From: Haloarcula laminariae
GTDB lineage: Archaea; Halobacteriota; Halobacteria; Halobacteriales; Haloarculaceae
Reading direction: 5' to 3'
Assembly (NCBI RefSeq): GCF_025457605.1
Contig: NZ_JAMZFY010000001.1
Coordinates: 124,001-188,000, forward strand
DNA: 64,000 bases
Program-made: the position numbers and the translations under genes
Shown here: one piece after another, positions 51,605 to 59,532 of the stretch
How positions within the stretch are numbered: the stretch's first letter is position 1
How the letters are laid out: each line of letters opens with the position of its first letter
The notes under the pieces: model-generated
Seen by the model: the letters and a program-made list of their open reading frames with translations, nothing else
The model's database searches: none
Told to the model about the DNA's origin: nothing

Positions 51605-51693
51605 AGCTGCTAATCCTCGGTGGGGCAATCCGTACTGGTGGTGGTAACTTAGGAGATGCCCGAATCGGTCAGTACAGGCGAGACTGGTGGTCG

Positions 51694-52089
51694 CTAATCC
51701 GGCGGTTCAACAGTAAATACAATGTTGTCTTGGTGAATGATGACATGAAGCGGTTCACTAACTTGCTCCCACTCTAATTCACCGGAGGGCTGGTTGTCAA
51801 TATCTACAGATACGGTAACTATATGACCGTCCTGTTGTGGGATGTCATCACTCACGACTATTTGATCTCCACCAGATACAGTCACAACCTCTGAATTGAG
51901 GATTGGTTCGTCCCGATCGGCGTTCGTTACAGTTACCATCACCTGTGTCTCGACATTAAGGGCGCTGTGGAGAACGAGTCCAGTGGAACCCGATTTTGAA
52001 AAGGAGTTACAGCCAGCTGTTGCCGTTGTAATGACGACCCCACCAATGCGGAGTGCGTCACGGCGAGATGGAGTGGAGGGAACGTCCAT
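51694..52089 (-). CDS. Tat lipoprotein (131 aa)
   Basis: Starts MDVPSTPSRRDALRIGGVVI, with a twin-arginine signal (SRRDALRIGG) and a lipobox (TAGC near 27), so it is exported by Tat and lipid-anchored. The rest is beta-rich (VMVTVTNADRDEPILNSEVV then GHIVTVSVDI), like a small Ig-like domain. It reads leftward in the block, next to one copy of the shared 35-bp sequence. Confidence 0.75.
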   Translation of the reverse strand: MDVPSTPSRRDALRIGGVVITTATAGCNSFSKSGSTGLVLHSALNVETQVMVTVTNADRDEPILNSEVVTVSGGDQIVVSDDIPQQDGHIVTVSVDIDNQPSGELEWEQVSEPLHVIIHQDNIVFTVEPPD

Positions 52090-52265
52090 TCAGATAAGGT
52101 GTTAATGTAGTACGGATATAATTGTTCTTCTTATCAACATTTGGTCAACACGCAGATGTATGGAGCATCGATTCCACTGAATTCTTTCTGAAACTATCAG
52201 TTACGACTTGTTAATATAGTCGTGAATCGGTCAGTACAGTTTGAACATGGCACACCATAGACAGG
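52090..52265. other. Intergenic region
   Basis: AT-rich upstream region of the lipoprotein gene, containing the shared 35-bp sequence (52207-52241). No other feature recognised. Confidence 0.35.
52207..52241 (+). repeat. Shared 35-bp sequence, copy 2
   Basis: CTTGTTAATATAGTCGTGAA then TCGGTCAGTACAGT. Match to 42303-42337, with divergent flanks on both sides. It may be the end of a decayed insertion element. Confidence 0.6.
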
Positions 52266-52448
52266 GGATATGACTGTGGACGCCCAATATTCAGTATCAC
52301 TTATAGACTCACCTGTTCAGAATGTGACTTGGACCAGACCTTTAGCGGGTTAGACGAAGGGTTTGCCCGCTTCAGACAACATCGGTCTACATACCCAACT
52401 CACCATCTCGACCTACGGAATCAAAAGTGGCGACGATTGTTAAATTAG
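52266..52448 (+). pseudogene. Possible start-less zinc-protein remnant
   Basis: One frame reads ITYRLTCSECDLDQTFSGLD then EGFARFRQHRSTYPTHHLDL, with a CxxC and two later His. There is no ATG, GTG or TTG in frame before it. It looks like a small zinc-finger protein that has lost its start. Confidence 0.35.
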
Positions 52449-52521
52449 CCTGCTCAATAACCACTCACACTAACTAGCCCTTTCAGCCACTTCTGTAGCT
52501 ACAGAAACTGTCTTCGAACAG

Positions 52522-52890
52522 TTACTCCCTCTCTCGGAGTGGGATGGTCAGCCTATCGAGCGTGGCTCGCTGTCGGAGCACACAGAGATGTTGACAGATA
52601 CCGTCGACGTCGAAGCTCTGGCAGCTGCACCAGCCGGCGTGGCCACCGTCCGGAAGTTGGGCCAGACTGCAGTTCTGGGGGACCTCGTCGATGGCGTTAA
52701 CGAGGAATAGGTCGGGCCGGCCGCCCTGCGTGACGGTCGTATTGGCGTCGAGAGCGGCCTCCCAGGTGGCCGGATGGTTCTTGTGAATCGCGCGAAAATC
52801 GAGTGGTTCTGTGCCAGCAGGTTGCGCAGGGACGGTCGCCGCTGGCGTGGTCCGGTCGCTTGTCGGGGCGGGGGACTCGGTTGTGTTCAT
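52522..52890 (-). CDS. SWIM zinc-finger protein (122 aa)
   Basis: From the ATG at 52890 (MNTTESPAPTSDRTTPAATV; a longer start at 52920 is possible). The SWIM motif is WCSCQSFDVDGICQHLCVLR near 90-110, preceded by strands PDLFLVNAIDE and NCSLAQLPDGG. The N-terminus is low-complexity and Thr/Pro-rich. It is related in kind to the double-SWIM protein at 48363. It has no leader element. Function unknown. Confidence 0.7.
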   Translation of the reverse strand: MNTTESPAPTSDRTTPAATVPAQPAGTEPLDFRAIHKNHPATWEAALDANTTVTQGGRPDLFLVNAIDEVPQNCSLAQLPDGGHAGWCSCQSFDVDGICQHLCVLRQRATLDRLTIPLRERE

Positions 52891-52960
52891 CGGGTGAGTC
52901 CTCGTGTTACTTGCTAACATCTAAAACCGGAAAAAGGTTGCGATGGGTGCTCTCTGGGCA

Positions 52961-52990
52961 ATTTTGTGGACTCTCTGGTGACTGAGAGAG
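52961..52990 (+). promoter_or_regulatory. T-box/hairpin leader element 12 (short form)
   Basis: ATTTTGTG then CTCTCT (52971-52976) with AGAGAG (52985-52990), loop GGTGACTG. The ATG is directly adjacent at 52991. This arm sequence is unique among the copies yet fully paired. Confidence 0.7.
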
Positions 52991-53431
52991 ATGAGCAGGA
53001 GTTCCCAGCGGAACGGCGGTTCAGGGACCGAGTATGAATGGCGCTGGAAGGACGAAAGCGAGAACCGAGGACTGCCCGACTCTTGGGCAGCACACGGTCG
53101 CCACGAACCCATAGAGAGTGGTGAGGAGGCCTTCTATGCCATTCAGTACCGATGGGGCCTCCACCTCGAGTTCGAGGTGGACCCTCGGACGGGGGAACCG
53201 ACCGGTCTGCCGAACCGCGAACGGCCCGCGTGTCGAGTATTGTACATCGTCGAGGACAGCAGCCGAGCTGTCGTCCAGGAATGGGACGCCGAGCGGGAGG
53301 ACGACGGGTGGAAACCGACTGCGGACTTCGCGAGCATCATCGCGAAGCCAGTGGGGAGTGGCGACTCGGTGGCCGAGAAACACCAAGCCCAGTATCGACA
53401 CGCCGTGGAGAACCGCTACGACCTGGAGTAA
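52991..53431 (+). CDS. Hypothetical 146-aa protein
   Basis: Starts MSRSSQRNGGSGTEYEWRWK. It has alternating strands (HLEFEVDPRTGEPTGLPNRE then RVLYIVEDSSRAVVQEWDAE) suggesting a small beta-rich domain. Not recognised. Start set by leader element 12. Confidence 0.6.
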   Translation: MSRSSQRNGGSGTEYEWRWKDESENRGLPDSWAAHGRHEPIESGEEAFYAIQYRWGLHLEFEVDPRTGEPTGLPNRERPACRVLYIVEDSSRAVVQEWDAEREDDGWKPTADFASIIAKPVGSGDSVAEKHQAQYRHAVENRYDLE

Positions 53432-53440
53432 TGAATGCCG

Positions 53441-53491
53441 GATTTCTGTACCCATGCGGGTGCGGGGCACGACGTTGTGACCCTACATACC
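53441..53491 (+). promoter_or_regulatory. T-box/two-hairpin leader element 13 (long form)
   Basis: GATTTCTG (a T shorter than usual), P1: GTACCC (53448-53453) with GGGCAC (53465-53470), one A-C mismatch. P2: GGGGCAC (53464-53470) with GTGACCC (53477-53483), one mismatch. The ATG is 8 nt after P2. Confidence 0.6.
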
Positions 53492-53743
53492 ATGACTGAG
53501 GACACTGCAAACCCAGAGCGAATCGAGAGAACTGATGTTGGCGCCAGTATCGAAGCCCGGTTCAAACGGGGGACTGGTACCAGAGACGAGGACCAGTTCA
53601 CGATCAAGGCCAAGGGCGAGACTGCCGAAGAAGCGGCCGCAGAGTTCGAGTTCCTGCTGGAGAAGTATGAAGCCGAGTACAGCGACCGGTGCCGGAACAT
53701 CCAGCCCTCGAAACAGGACGACGGGAAGAGCGACGATGGATAG
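53492..53743 (+). CDS. DUF7389-like protein (83 aa)
   Basis: Starts MTEDTANPERIERTDVGASI. A beta strand pair (IEARFKRGTGTRDEDQFTIK) is followed by a helix (AEEAAAEFEFLLEKYEAEYS). I recall this layout as a small haloarchaeal family, DUF7389. It overlaps the next gene (ATGGATAG). Function unknown. Confidence 0.6.
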   Translation: MTEDTANPERIERTDVGASIEARFKRGTGTRDEDQFTIKAKGETAEEAAAEFEFLLEKYEAEYSDRCRNIQPSKQDDGKSDDG

Positions 53744-54122
53744 CGACCGTTCAGACTCGTCCGTCGATCGGCAATCGAGCTTCGCCGAGCGGATGGCGAG
53801 CGACTTCGACACGACACTGCTTCGAAACCTGGCCTGGCTGTGCATCGAAAACGACGGGCAGCTTAGTCGCATCTGCGATGGTCGGGCCGTCATCAGCGAG
53901 GCCGCCAACCTTCGGCAACACAACCAGGGCGAGGACATCGAGTATCTTGCCCAGCTCGAGGAGATCGAAGCGACGCTAGACTGGCTGGCACGCCAGCGAG
54001 CGCTCGAACTGGTCGCACAGGCCTGTGCCGACTGTCTCACCGATGGCGAGGCGTGGGAGTCCAACACGGATCCTGACGAGGAACGTATCGACGCAGCCCA
54101 GGCTGAGGCTCGCCGCTGGTGA
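53736..54122 (+). CDS. Hypothetical helical 128-aa protein
   Basis: Starts MDSDRSDSSVDRQSSFAERM. It is all-helical, with EDIEYLAQLEEIEATLDWLA and a cysteine-containing segment (LVAQACADCLTDGEAWE). It overlaps the previous gene by 8 bp and is probably co-expressed with it. Not recognised. Confidence 0.6.
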   Translation: MDSDRSDSSVDRQSSFAERMASDFDTTLLRNLAWLCIENDGQLSRICDGRAVISEAANLRQHNQGEDIEYLAQLEEIEATLDWLARQRALELVAQACADCLTDGEAWESNTDPDEERIDAAQAEARRW

Positions 54123-54184
54123 AGCATCACACGAACGAGGCCGCTCGTGTCGGCGCACTCAAGGCCCTAGAGTGACACGCCTTC

Positions 54185-54224
54185 TTTTTCTGTAAACCTG
54201 GGCCGTCCTGGAAGTTTAAAAACG
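54185..54224 (+). promoter_or_regulatory. Divergent leader element 14
   Basis: TTTTTCTG then TAAAC (54193-54197) with GTTTA (54214-54218), and a longer loop (16 nt) with TGGGCCGTC. The ATG is 6 nt after. It keeps the layout with an A/T-rich stem. Confidence 0.45.
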
Positions 54225-55172
54225 ATGACGAGATATGCACTGTGTGTGACCGACCGGAATCCCGAGTATGACCCGGCCGATATCCGTGGAGCAGCCCGGT
54301 CTGACCCCGGTGCGGAAGATGCGGCGGATGATGGGGATACACTCCCAGGGAACTACCCAACCCATCGCGATGGCCAGGACCGGGCCAACACCTGTGCCAG
54401 CTGCTGGCAGGCAATTCCCGAGGGCGAAATCAAGTGCCCTCACTGTGCGAGTAACCAAATCAGTGAGTCGTCGACCGACGAGGACAGCACAGCCCTTCAG
54501 GAGTGGACCTTCGGTCGTATCGTCGTTGCTATCGTTCCTGGCAACAGTACTTATCATGCCCGGGCGCTGGGGGCCTCGGCATTCGATGTCAGCGACCACG
54601 TCGCGACCGGACCGGAGGTCTCCCATGGCGAGGTGAAACTCCGGGCTGCCTTCGAGACGGCGCCGGCGTCACATCTTACAGCGGGCTGGCCCGATCTTCC
54701 GACTGAGGCACCCATCGACGAGCCCGACGGGACGACACTGTTCGAGACTGCTGTCGACAAGACACACTGGGACGGTGACGGTGACCCACGGGTCTATCGC
54801 GAGGATGGCAGCCCGGTGACCACCAACGGTGAGCTCGATACACTCGAGGCAGAAATCGATGCCGCCGACCAACAGTACTGGGTCGTACCTGGCATCGTAC
54901 AGCAGTACGAGAGTACACCAGACCTCGACAATATTGACGAGCCGCTATACTGTGTCGGCTGTGGGGAGATCATCGGCCACGAGGCAGTCGGTCGCGACAG
55001 TATCGCCCCGTATCCCCACCGTGGCCGGCCGATCTGGGTGTGTAAAACCTGTGGGCAGCCCCGACACGAACCTGCGGACAGTGAGTCCGCGAGCGAATCG
55101 TACACACAGTTCGACCTGCCTTTCGAGGGGCCGCCAGCATCCCGTCTCATAGAGCCGGCCATTCGGGATTGA
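54225..55172 (+). CDS. Hypothetical protein with two zinc ribbons
   Basis: A 315-aa protein. Zinc-ribbon knuckles occur in the N-half (CASC...CPHC, about 57-75) and near the C-terminus (CVGCGE...CKTCGQ, about 245-285). The middle is acidic alpha/beta. It resembles large haloarchaeal zinc-ribbon proteins of unknown function. A weak leader element precedes it. Confidence 0.65.
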   Translation: MTRYALCVTDRNPEYDPADIRGAARSDPGAEDAADDGDTLPGNYPTHRDGQDRANTCASCWQAIPEGEIKCPHCASNQISESSTDEDSTALQEWTFGRIVVAIVPGNSTYHARALGASAFDVSDHVATGPEVSHGEVKLRAAFETAPASHLTAGWPDLPTEAPIDEPDGTTLFETAVDKTHWDGDGDPRVYREDGSPVTTNGELDTLEAEIDAADQQYWVVPGIVQQYESTPDLDNIDEPLYCVGCGEIIGHEAVGRDSIAPYPHRGRPIWVCKTCGQPRHEPADSESASESYTQFDLPFEGPPASRLIEPAIRD

Positions 55173-55219
55173 ACGGGACCCTCTTGCTGAACTGGTCTGT
55201 GGTGTATCGTTCGGAACCT

Positions 55220-55261
55220 TTAACCAACAGATTGGGCCGATACGGTCTGACCGTTGGTTAA
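55220..55261. promoter_or_regulatory. TTAACCAACA / TGTTGGTTAA element, copy d
   Basis: TTAACCAACA (55220-55229) and CGTTGGTTAA (55252-55261), one mismatch. The right arm runs straight into ATTTCTG, a T-box-like start of a degenerate leader before the gene at 55297. Confidence 0.6.
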
Positions 55262-55296
55262 TTTCTGTCGCCGCTGACGGCTGGAGGCACCAATTG

Positions 55297-55521
55297 ATGC
55301 CAACGTTCGACGACTACGAGTTCGACCGCGGTGACCACGTCGAGGTGGACTGGCGCGACAGGCAGGGTCCGCTCGATACCGTGGTCGGGACCGCGACCGA
55401 TATTTTCGAAAGCGGCGGGGAGGTTATCGTCAGCGTCGAGGCCGACGACGACCAGTATCCAGAGGGGTCGATCTACGGCGGGACCCACGATTATGCGCCG
55501 GCGTGGATCAGTCGTTGTTGA
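55297..55521 (+). CDS. Hypothetical 74-aa protein
   Basis: Starts MPTFDDYEFDRGDHVEVDWR. Its beta-strand pattern (VVGTATDIFESGGEVIVSVE) suggests a small barrel (SH3- or KOW-like). Not recognised. Preceded by element copy d and a degenerate leader. Confidence 0.6.
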   Translation: MPTFDDYEFDRGDHVEVDWRDRQGPLDTVVGTATDIFESGGEVIVSVEADDDQYPEGSIYGGTHDYAPAWISRC

Positions 55522-55537
55522 GAGGAACATAGAGACG

Positions 55538-55589
55538 ATTTTCTGTGCCCCAGCGGGGTGCGGGGCAGCAGGCGCTGTCCCAGGCAATC
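55538..55589 (+). promoter_or_regulatory. T-box/two-hairpin leader element 15 (long form)
   Basis: ATTTTCTG, P1: TGCCCC (55546-55551) with GGGGCA (55562-55567), loop AGCGGGGTGC. P2: GGGGCAGC (55562-55569) with GCTGTCCC (55574-55581), 8 bp with one G-U pair. The ATG is 8 nt after P2. The clearest case of competing hairpins. Confidence 0.72.
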
Positions 55590-56186
55590 ATGAGCACAGA
55601 GACATCTCCCGCCGACGGCGAGCATCGCGAGGCAACCGAGTCCGAGCAGTCGAGTCCCGACTTCCCAACGCTAACAGTGACGGCTGAGGGCGTCGCAGAG
55701 CGGCGCCAGCAGGTTGGGACCAGTATGTCCTGTATCGAAACGACGCCTGTCCAGCTGTTGTTCACGACGACGCTAGCGTCGGAAAGCGAGTGGGAGGGGC
55801 TGGTAAACCCAACATTCCGGACGCACTATCCCACAATCGAACGCGGCGCTTTCGTCGACCGGCTCTTAGGTGACCTCGACAGCTCGGCGGTGTACGAGCG
55901 ACAGTCGTCCTGTCCGACGGAAGCCCCCAAGTGGGACCTCGCTATCGAAGCGCCTGCGCCGGAGTGGAAGCGACTGATGATGGTCTTCCTCGTCCGTGAC
56001 GACCGGGACGACAAGGACCGAGCGTACCAGGCCGCGTCAAATCTCCAGCAGTTGCTGGCATCCGGATTCGCCAACGCCGGCGCCGCACTCGCTGCGCTCG
56101 ATCTCGTCGACGAGTACGACCTGGACCATCCCACCGAGTCTTTCCGGGAGCACATCGAGAACGATATCGGGGGTGAAGAGGACTGA
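55590..56186 (+). CDS. Hypothetical 198-aa protein
   Basis: Starts MSTETSPADGEHREATESEQ. The C-terminal half is helical (MMVFLVRDDRDDKDRAYQAA then LQQLLASGFANAGAALAALD). Acidic at both ends. Not recognised. Start set by element 15; it is followed by IS debris. Confidence 0.6.
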   Translation: MSTETSPADGEHREATESEQSSPDFPTLTVTAEGVAERRQQVGTSMSCIETTPVQLLFTTTLASESEWEGLVNPTFRTHYPTIERGAFVDRLLGDLDSSAVYERQSSCPTEAPKWDLAIEAPAPEWKRLMMVFLVRDDRDDKDRAYQAASNLQQLLASGFANAGAALAALDLVDEYDLDHPTESFREHIENDIGGEED

Positions 56187-56213
56187 GTCCAAGCGGACTT
56201 GGGGACTCTCAGT

Positions 56214-56228
56214 CCTGTTGAAATCCTC
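56214..56228 (+). repeat. Solo IS5-type left-end remnant
   Basis: CCTGTTGAAATCCTC matches the left terminal repeat of the IS5-type element at 17474 (CTGTTGAAATCCTC). No transposase follows. Confidence 0.45.
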
Positions 56229-56448
56229 AATCGTTGATACAAATTGCCTGCTGAATATAGAGCGTGACCTCAGCACGACGACTCTGTTTCTTTCGGCTAT
56301 TCACTGCTGGATCAACTGTTCAGTGTGCGTGCGTATGCAACAGAAAGTATTCATGCTGATTACTATATGCTCAAGTCATGCGTGACCGCTGGCTGAAGGC
56401 GTTCTGTGCTTTCACAGCGATATTATTCGCAACTGGATGTATGGGGAC

Positions 56449-57837
56449 CATCCATCTTCGGTTAAGGAGTGGAACCGCAAGCCGACGGCTATCTGAACAT
56501 GCAGCGATGAGGAGGAAGTGGAATGGAACCCTCCTCAGATGCAGTACGATCTCTGCTGACTTCGCTGTTTCCATCGGGACTGATCGAAGACCTCGCGCAC
56601 GAGCGCGAGGTCGTCCAACGTGACCGGAAGATCGACGTTCGGATGCTCATCTGGACGCTCGTCTTGGGCTTCGCCGCCGACGGCGAAGCCCGCTCTATCG
56701 CCGGATATCGTCGATCCTACGAGTTAGCGACGAATCAATCAGTCGCGGCATCGAGCTTCTACGACCGCTTCAGCGACCAGTTGGCTGACCTCCTCCGCGA
56801 CCTCCTCGACCACGCCGTCGAGGAGGTCGCTGTGCCCCATCACGTCGCCCCTGCCTTCCAGCGGTTTCGAGACGTGATGGTCGCCGATGCTACCGTCTTC
56901 CGGTTGCATCGGCTTCTCTCGGAGTTCGAAGCCACTCACGACGACCAGTCCGGCGCGATGCTCTACCTCGTTCACAACATCACGGATCAGTCGGTGATCT
57001 CGACCGAGATCACCGACGAGCGTGTCCACGAAAGCACGTTGTTCAAGACCGGGTCGTGGCTCCGAGGGCGGCTGTTTCTGTTCGATCAGGGCTTCTTCAA
57101 GTATCGACGGTTCGCTCTGATCGACGAGAACGACGGCTTCTTCGTGAGTCGGCTCAAGCCTGACGCAAACCCGGTCATAACGGCGGAACTACGGGAATGG
57201 CGCGGCCGCGCCATTCCCTTGGAAGGCAAGCAGATCCACGATGTGGTTGGGGACCTCTCTCGGCAGTATATCGACGTTGAGGTGGAAGCAGAGTTCAAAC
57301 GCGGGCCGTACAACGGAACGCAGTCACTGGATACAAAGACGTTCCGCGTCGTCGGCGTCTGCAACGAGGACGCCGACGACTACCATCTGTACATCACGAA
57401 TCTCCCGCGAGAGGAGTTCCGTCCCGACGAGATCGGCTTACTGTACCGTGCCCGGTGGGAAGTTGAGCTGCTGTTCAGGGAACTCAAGTCGCAGTACGAG
57501 TTGACGAGTTTCGAGACAGGGAAGGCTCACATCGTACGGATTCAGATCCTTGCGGCTCTGCTGACGCTGGTGGTCAGCAGAGCCATCCTTCGAACGGTCT
57601 GTGATCACACCGATCAGCCCGTGGCAGGTGTACCGAAGGAACGCTGGGCGGCGACCTTTCGGTCGGCCGCCCAGCTCATCCTCCACGAACTGGCTGCGGT
57701 CTACAGCTATCCACCGCCTGACCTAGAGGCGTTTCTCACTCAGGAAGCACTCAATCAACCGGCATCACGCCAGACACTGATCAGAGAGGTGAGTAACGGG
57801 CTGTCTGGCGGTTTGACCGCTTAACCGAAGATGGATG
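56449..57837 (+). mobile_element. IS4-family insertion sequence, ISH8-like, complete
   Basis: Perfect terminal inverted repeats CATCCATCTTCGGTTAAG at 56449-56466 and its complement at 57820-57837, flanked by a 10-bp target duplication GTATGGGGAC (56439-56448 and 57838-57847). Length 1389 bp, one transposase gene. The intact ends and identical duplication indicate a recent insertion. Confidence 0.93.
56523..57824 (+). CDS. IS4-family (ISH8-like) transposase
   Basis: A 433-aa DDE transposase. D in VMVADATVFRLH (about 122), D in LFLFDQGFFKYRR (about 188) with the Y/R residues typical of IS4, and E in LYRARWEVELLFRELK (about 312, Y-(2)-R-(3)-E-(6)-K signature). It fills the element between its inverted repeats and appears intact and active. 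Confidence 0.95.
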   Translation: MEPSSDAVRSLLTSLFPSGLIEDLAHEREVVQRDRKIDVRMLIWTLVLGFAADGEARSIAGYRRSYELATNQSVAASSFYDRFSDQLADLLRDLLDHAVEEVAVPHHVAPAFQRFRDVMVADATVFRLHRLLSEFEATHDDQSGAMLYLVHNITDQSVISTEITDERVHESTLFKTGSWLRGRLFLFDQGFFKYRRFALIDENDGFFVSRLKPDANPVITAELREWRGRAIPLEGKQIHDVVGDLSRQYIDVEVEAEFKRGPYNGTQSLDTKTFRVVGVCNEDADDYHLYITNLPREEFRPDEIGLLYRARWEVELLFRELKSQYELTSFETGKAHIVRIQILAALLTLVVSRAILRTVCDHTDQPVAGVPKERWAATFRSAAQLILHELAAVYSYPPPDLEAFLTQEALNQPASRQTLIREVSNGLSGGLTA

Positions 57838-58172
57838 GTATGGGGACTCCCGCTTCGGAACAACCGGCCTCAGATCATCCAGTGTATCTCGAAAACTATG
57901 GCAATGAGAGCGCATCGTTCGACATTACTGTTGTACGAAATGCGACGGGGGAGACCGTTCACAATCAGAGTTATGTACTTGACCCCGACGAAGACCGAGA
58001 GGTCTACAACACCGATAGAGCGTCTCCTGAAGGTATCGAGACGTTTCAGATCTATTGGACTGCGCGTAATGAAACCGGGCAGGTAACTATCAAGACGAAT
58101 CAGTGTTATGGAGGCGCATATGTGATGATTCAGGAAGACGGTACTCCCTCATCGACGTACACGATTTGCTGA

Positions 58173-58407
58173 GCAATCTCCCTATCTTAACCGATACGTG
58201 CGCCTCCTAAGTCTTGCACGGCTTTTCTAATAGACTTCTGAGAAGTAGCCGTTGGGCGCGGTAAGTGTGTGACCTGTTTCTGGTTCGACGTGGCTGAAAC
58301 AGTTCGAAAAAGAGGAGGTTCGTCATCCGCCTCACTTTTCACGCTTAACTAAACACCGCCCTCCAGAGGGCAGAAAGCACTTTACAGTGGTGTGACGAGT
58401 GCGGACA
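58173..58407. other. Intergenic region
   Basis: About 235 bp after the broken lipoprotein gene. CCGCCCTCCAGAGGGC near 58360 can form a short hairpin. No gene supported. Confidence 0.3.
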
Positions 58408-58863
58408 ATGGACTCAAGGTCCCTGATCCTCCTCGCTTTCGGCGTGCTGGCCCTCGTCGGCGGCCTGTGGCTGTACACGGCAGTGCCGGGCGAGGCCTAC
58501 CGACTGCACGTCATGGCGAGCGATGCCGACACCGCCGCGAACGCGAGTGAGCGCGATACGGCGGTGTACGCGTACGACGAACTCGACCCGGAGGCACAGA
58601 GCGTGTTCCGGAAAGGGCGAGCGGCGGCCGGCGAGGACATAACGATCCGCACGAACCGATGGCCCGAGGAGTTCGAGTACGGCACCGATACAGCCGGTGT
58701 CACGGTCGTCAGCGACGGCGACACCCACTACCTCGTCCGCGCCTCACAGAGACGGTGTCTGGCGGGGCTCTGTGCTGTCCTGCGGATCTTCCTCCTAGGT
58801 GTCGCCGGTGTCGGGGTAGTTGCGCTCGGTATCGGGGCGAAGCGGGCCACTGCGCAATCGTAA
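58408..58863 (+). CDS. Two-helix membrane protein with extracytoplasmic domain
   Basis: A 151-aa protein starting MDSRSLILLAFGVLALVGGL. An N-terminal hydrophobic helix (about 5-27), an acidic domain (YELDPEA-type stretch near 50-70; FEYGTDTAGVTVVSDGDTHY near 90) and a C-terminal hydrophobic helix (FLLGVAGVGVVALGIG). I recall similar haloarchaeal proteins as DUF7979. Function unknown. Confidence 0.65.
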   Translation: MDSRSLILLAFGVLALVGGLWLYTAVPGEAYRLHVMASDADTAANASERDTAVYAYDELDPEAQSVFRKGRAAAGEDITIRTNRWPEEFEYGTDTAGVTVVSDGDTHYLVRASQRRCLAGLCAVLRIFLLGVAGVGVVALGIGAKRATAQS

Positions 58864-59131
58864 TTGCGGGAAGCAGGGGCACGAAGGCAACGCCCACGCG
58901 GCCGACTACCCCCAGAGGAGAACTCAGTCGATTGGCTGCTTGCTGAATATATGCTCTGAACTGAGCGATTAGGCTGAACTCGTACTTCGCAATCTCCGTG
59001 CTGACCATGCGCTGTGTATGCAGCACGGCTGCTAAAACATATCACTCGCTGAAGGTTTCAACAAGGCCGGCAGTGTGTATGTGTTCTCCTGCCCTAACTG
59101 GATTAATTAAGTTACCCTGTATTGTCATGAT
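58864..59131. other. Intergenic stretch with inverted end-like repeats
   Basis: Holds TGCTGAATATA near 58944 and GTATGCAGCACGGCT near 59013. A related TGTATTCAGCACGGCT lies at about 59487, and TGCTGAATATAGAGC at about 56250. These could be ends of small decayed elements. No gene. Confidence 0.3.
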
Positions 59132-59392
59132 ATGGACTGGGAGAGATGGCGAGTCAATGCAGAGATTTACGGACTGAAAGCGAGGGCGAAACTGAAGATA
59201 TTGTTCATGGCCGCGGGAATCGTCTTGGTGTTTGTAGGTGCGTACAACATGCTCGCAGAACCGTATCTGAACACCCCGCGGGTCGCAGCTGTACCGGCAC
59301 TTGGGTATGTTGGTTCGGAGGGTAGCGGCATTTTCCTTCTGGGTGACGTGGTCGCAATTGCCGCTGGAGCGGTGATTGTTTGGCTGTCCTAA
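59132..59392 (+). CDS. Small membrane protein (86 aa)
   Basis: Starts MDWERWRVNAEIYGLKARAK. It has two hydrophobic segments (ILFMAAGIVLVFVGAYNMLA and IFLLGDVVAIAAGAVIVWLS). The basic region before the first helix suggests its N-terminus is cytoplasmic. Function unknown. Confidence 0.55.
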   Translation: MDWERWRVNAEIYGLKARAKLKILFMAAGIVLVFVGAYNMLAEPYLNTPRVAAVPALGYVGSEGSGIFLLGDVVAIAAGAVIVWLS

Positions 59393-59532
59393 CCCACTTT
59401 TATTGACCTACAGGAATCCGCACGATTACGTTAGATTCTGTTGACGAAAGAAGAACCCCGTATGGTAGATGTGCGGCTTGTATTCAGCACGGCTATAGAG
59501 ACCTATCACGGTCTGAGTAGTTCATTGGAGCC

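Larger units (their letters stand above)
56378..58172 (+). pseudogene. Lipoprotein gene split by an ISH8-like insertion
   Basis: Removing the IS and one copy of the 10-bp target duplication joins 56378-56448 to 57848-58172 in frame. The product is about 131 aa. It starts MRDRWLKAFCAFTAILFATG then CMG (lipobox), continues with GTPASEQPASDHPVYLENYG, then beta-rich sequence (FDITVVRNATGETVHNQSYV), and ends at TGA 58170-58172. It would have been a membrane-anchored lipoprotein with an Ig-like domain. Intact apart from the insertion, so recent. Confidence 0.82.
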
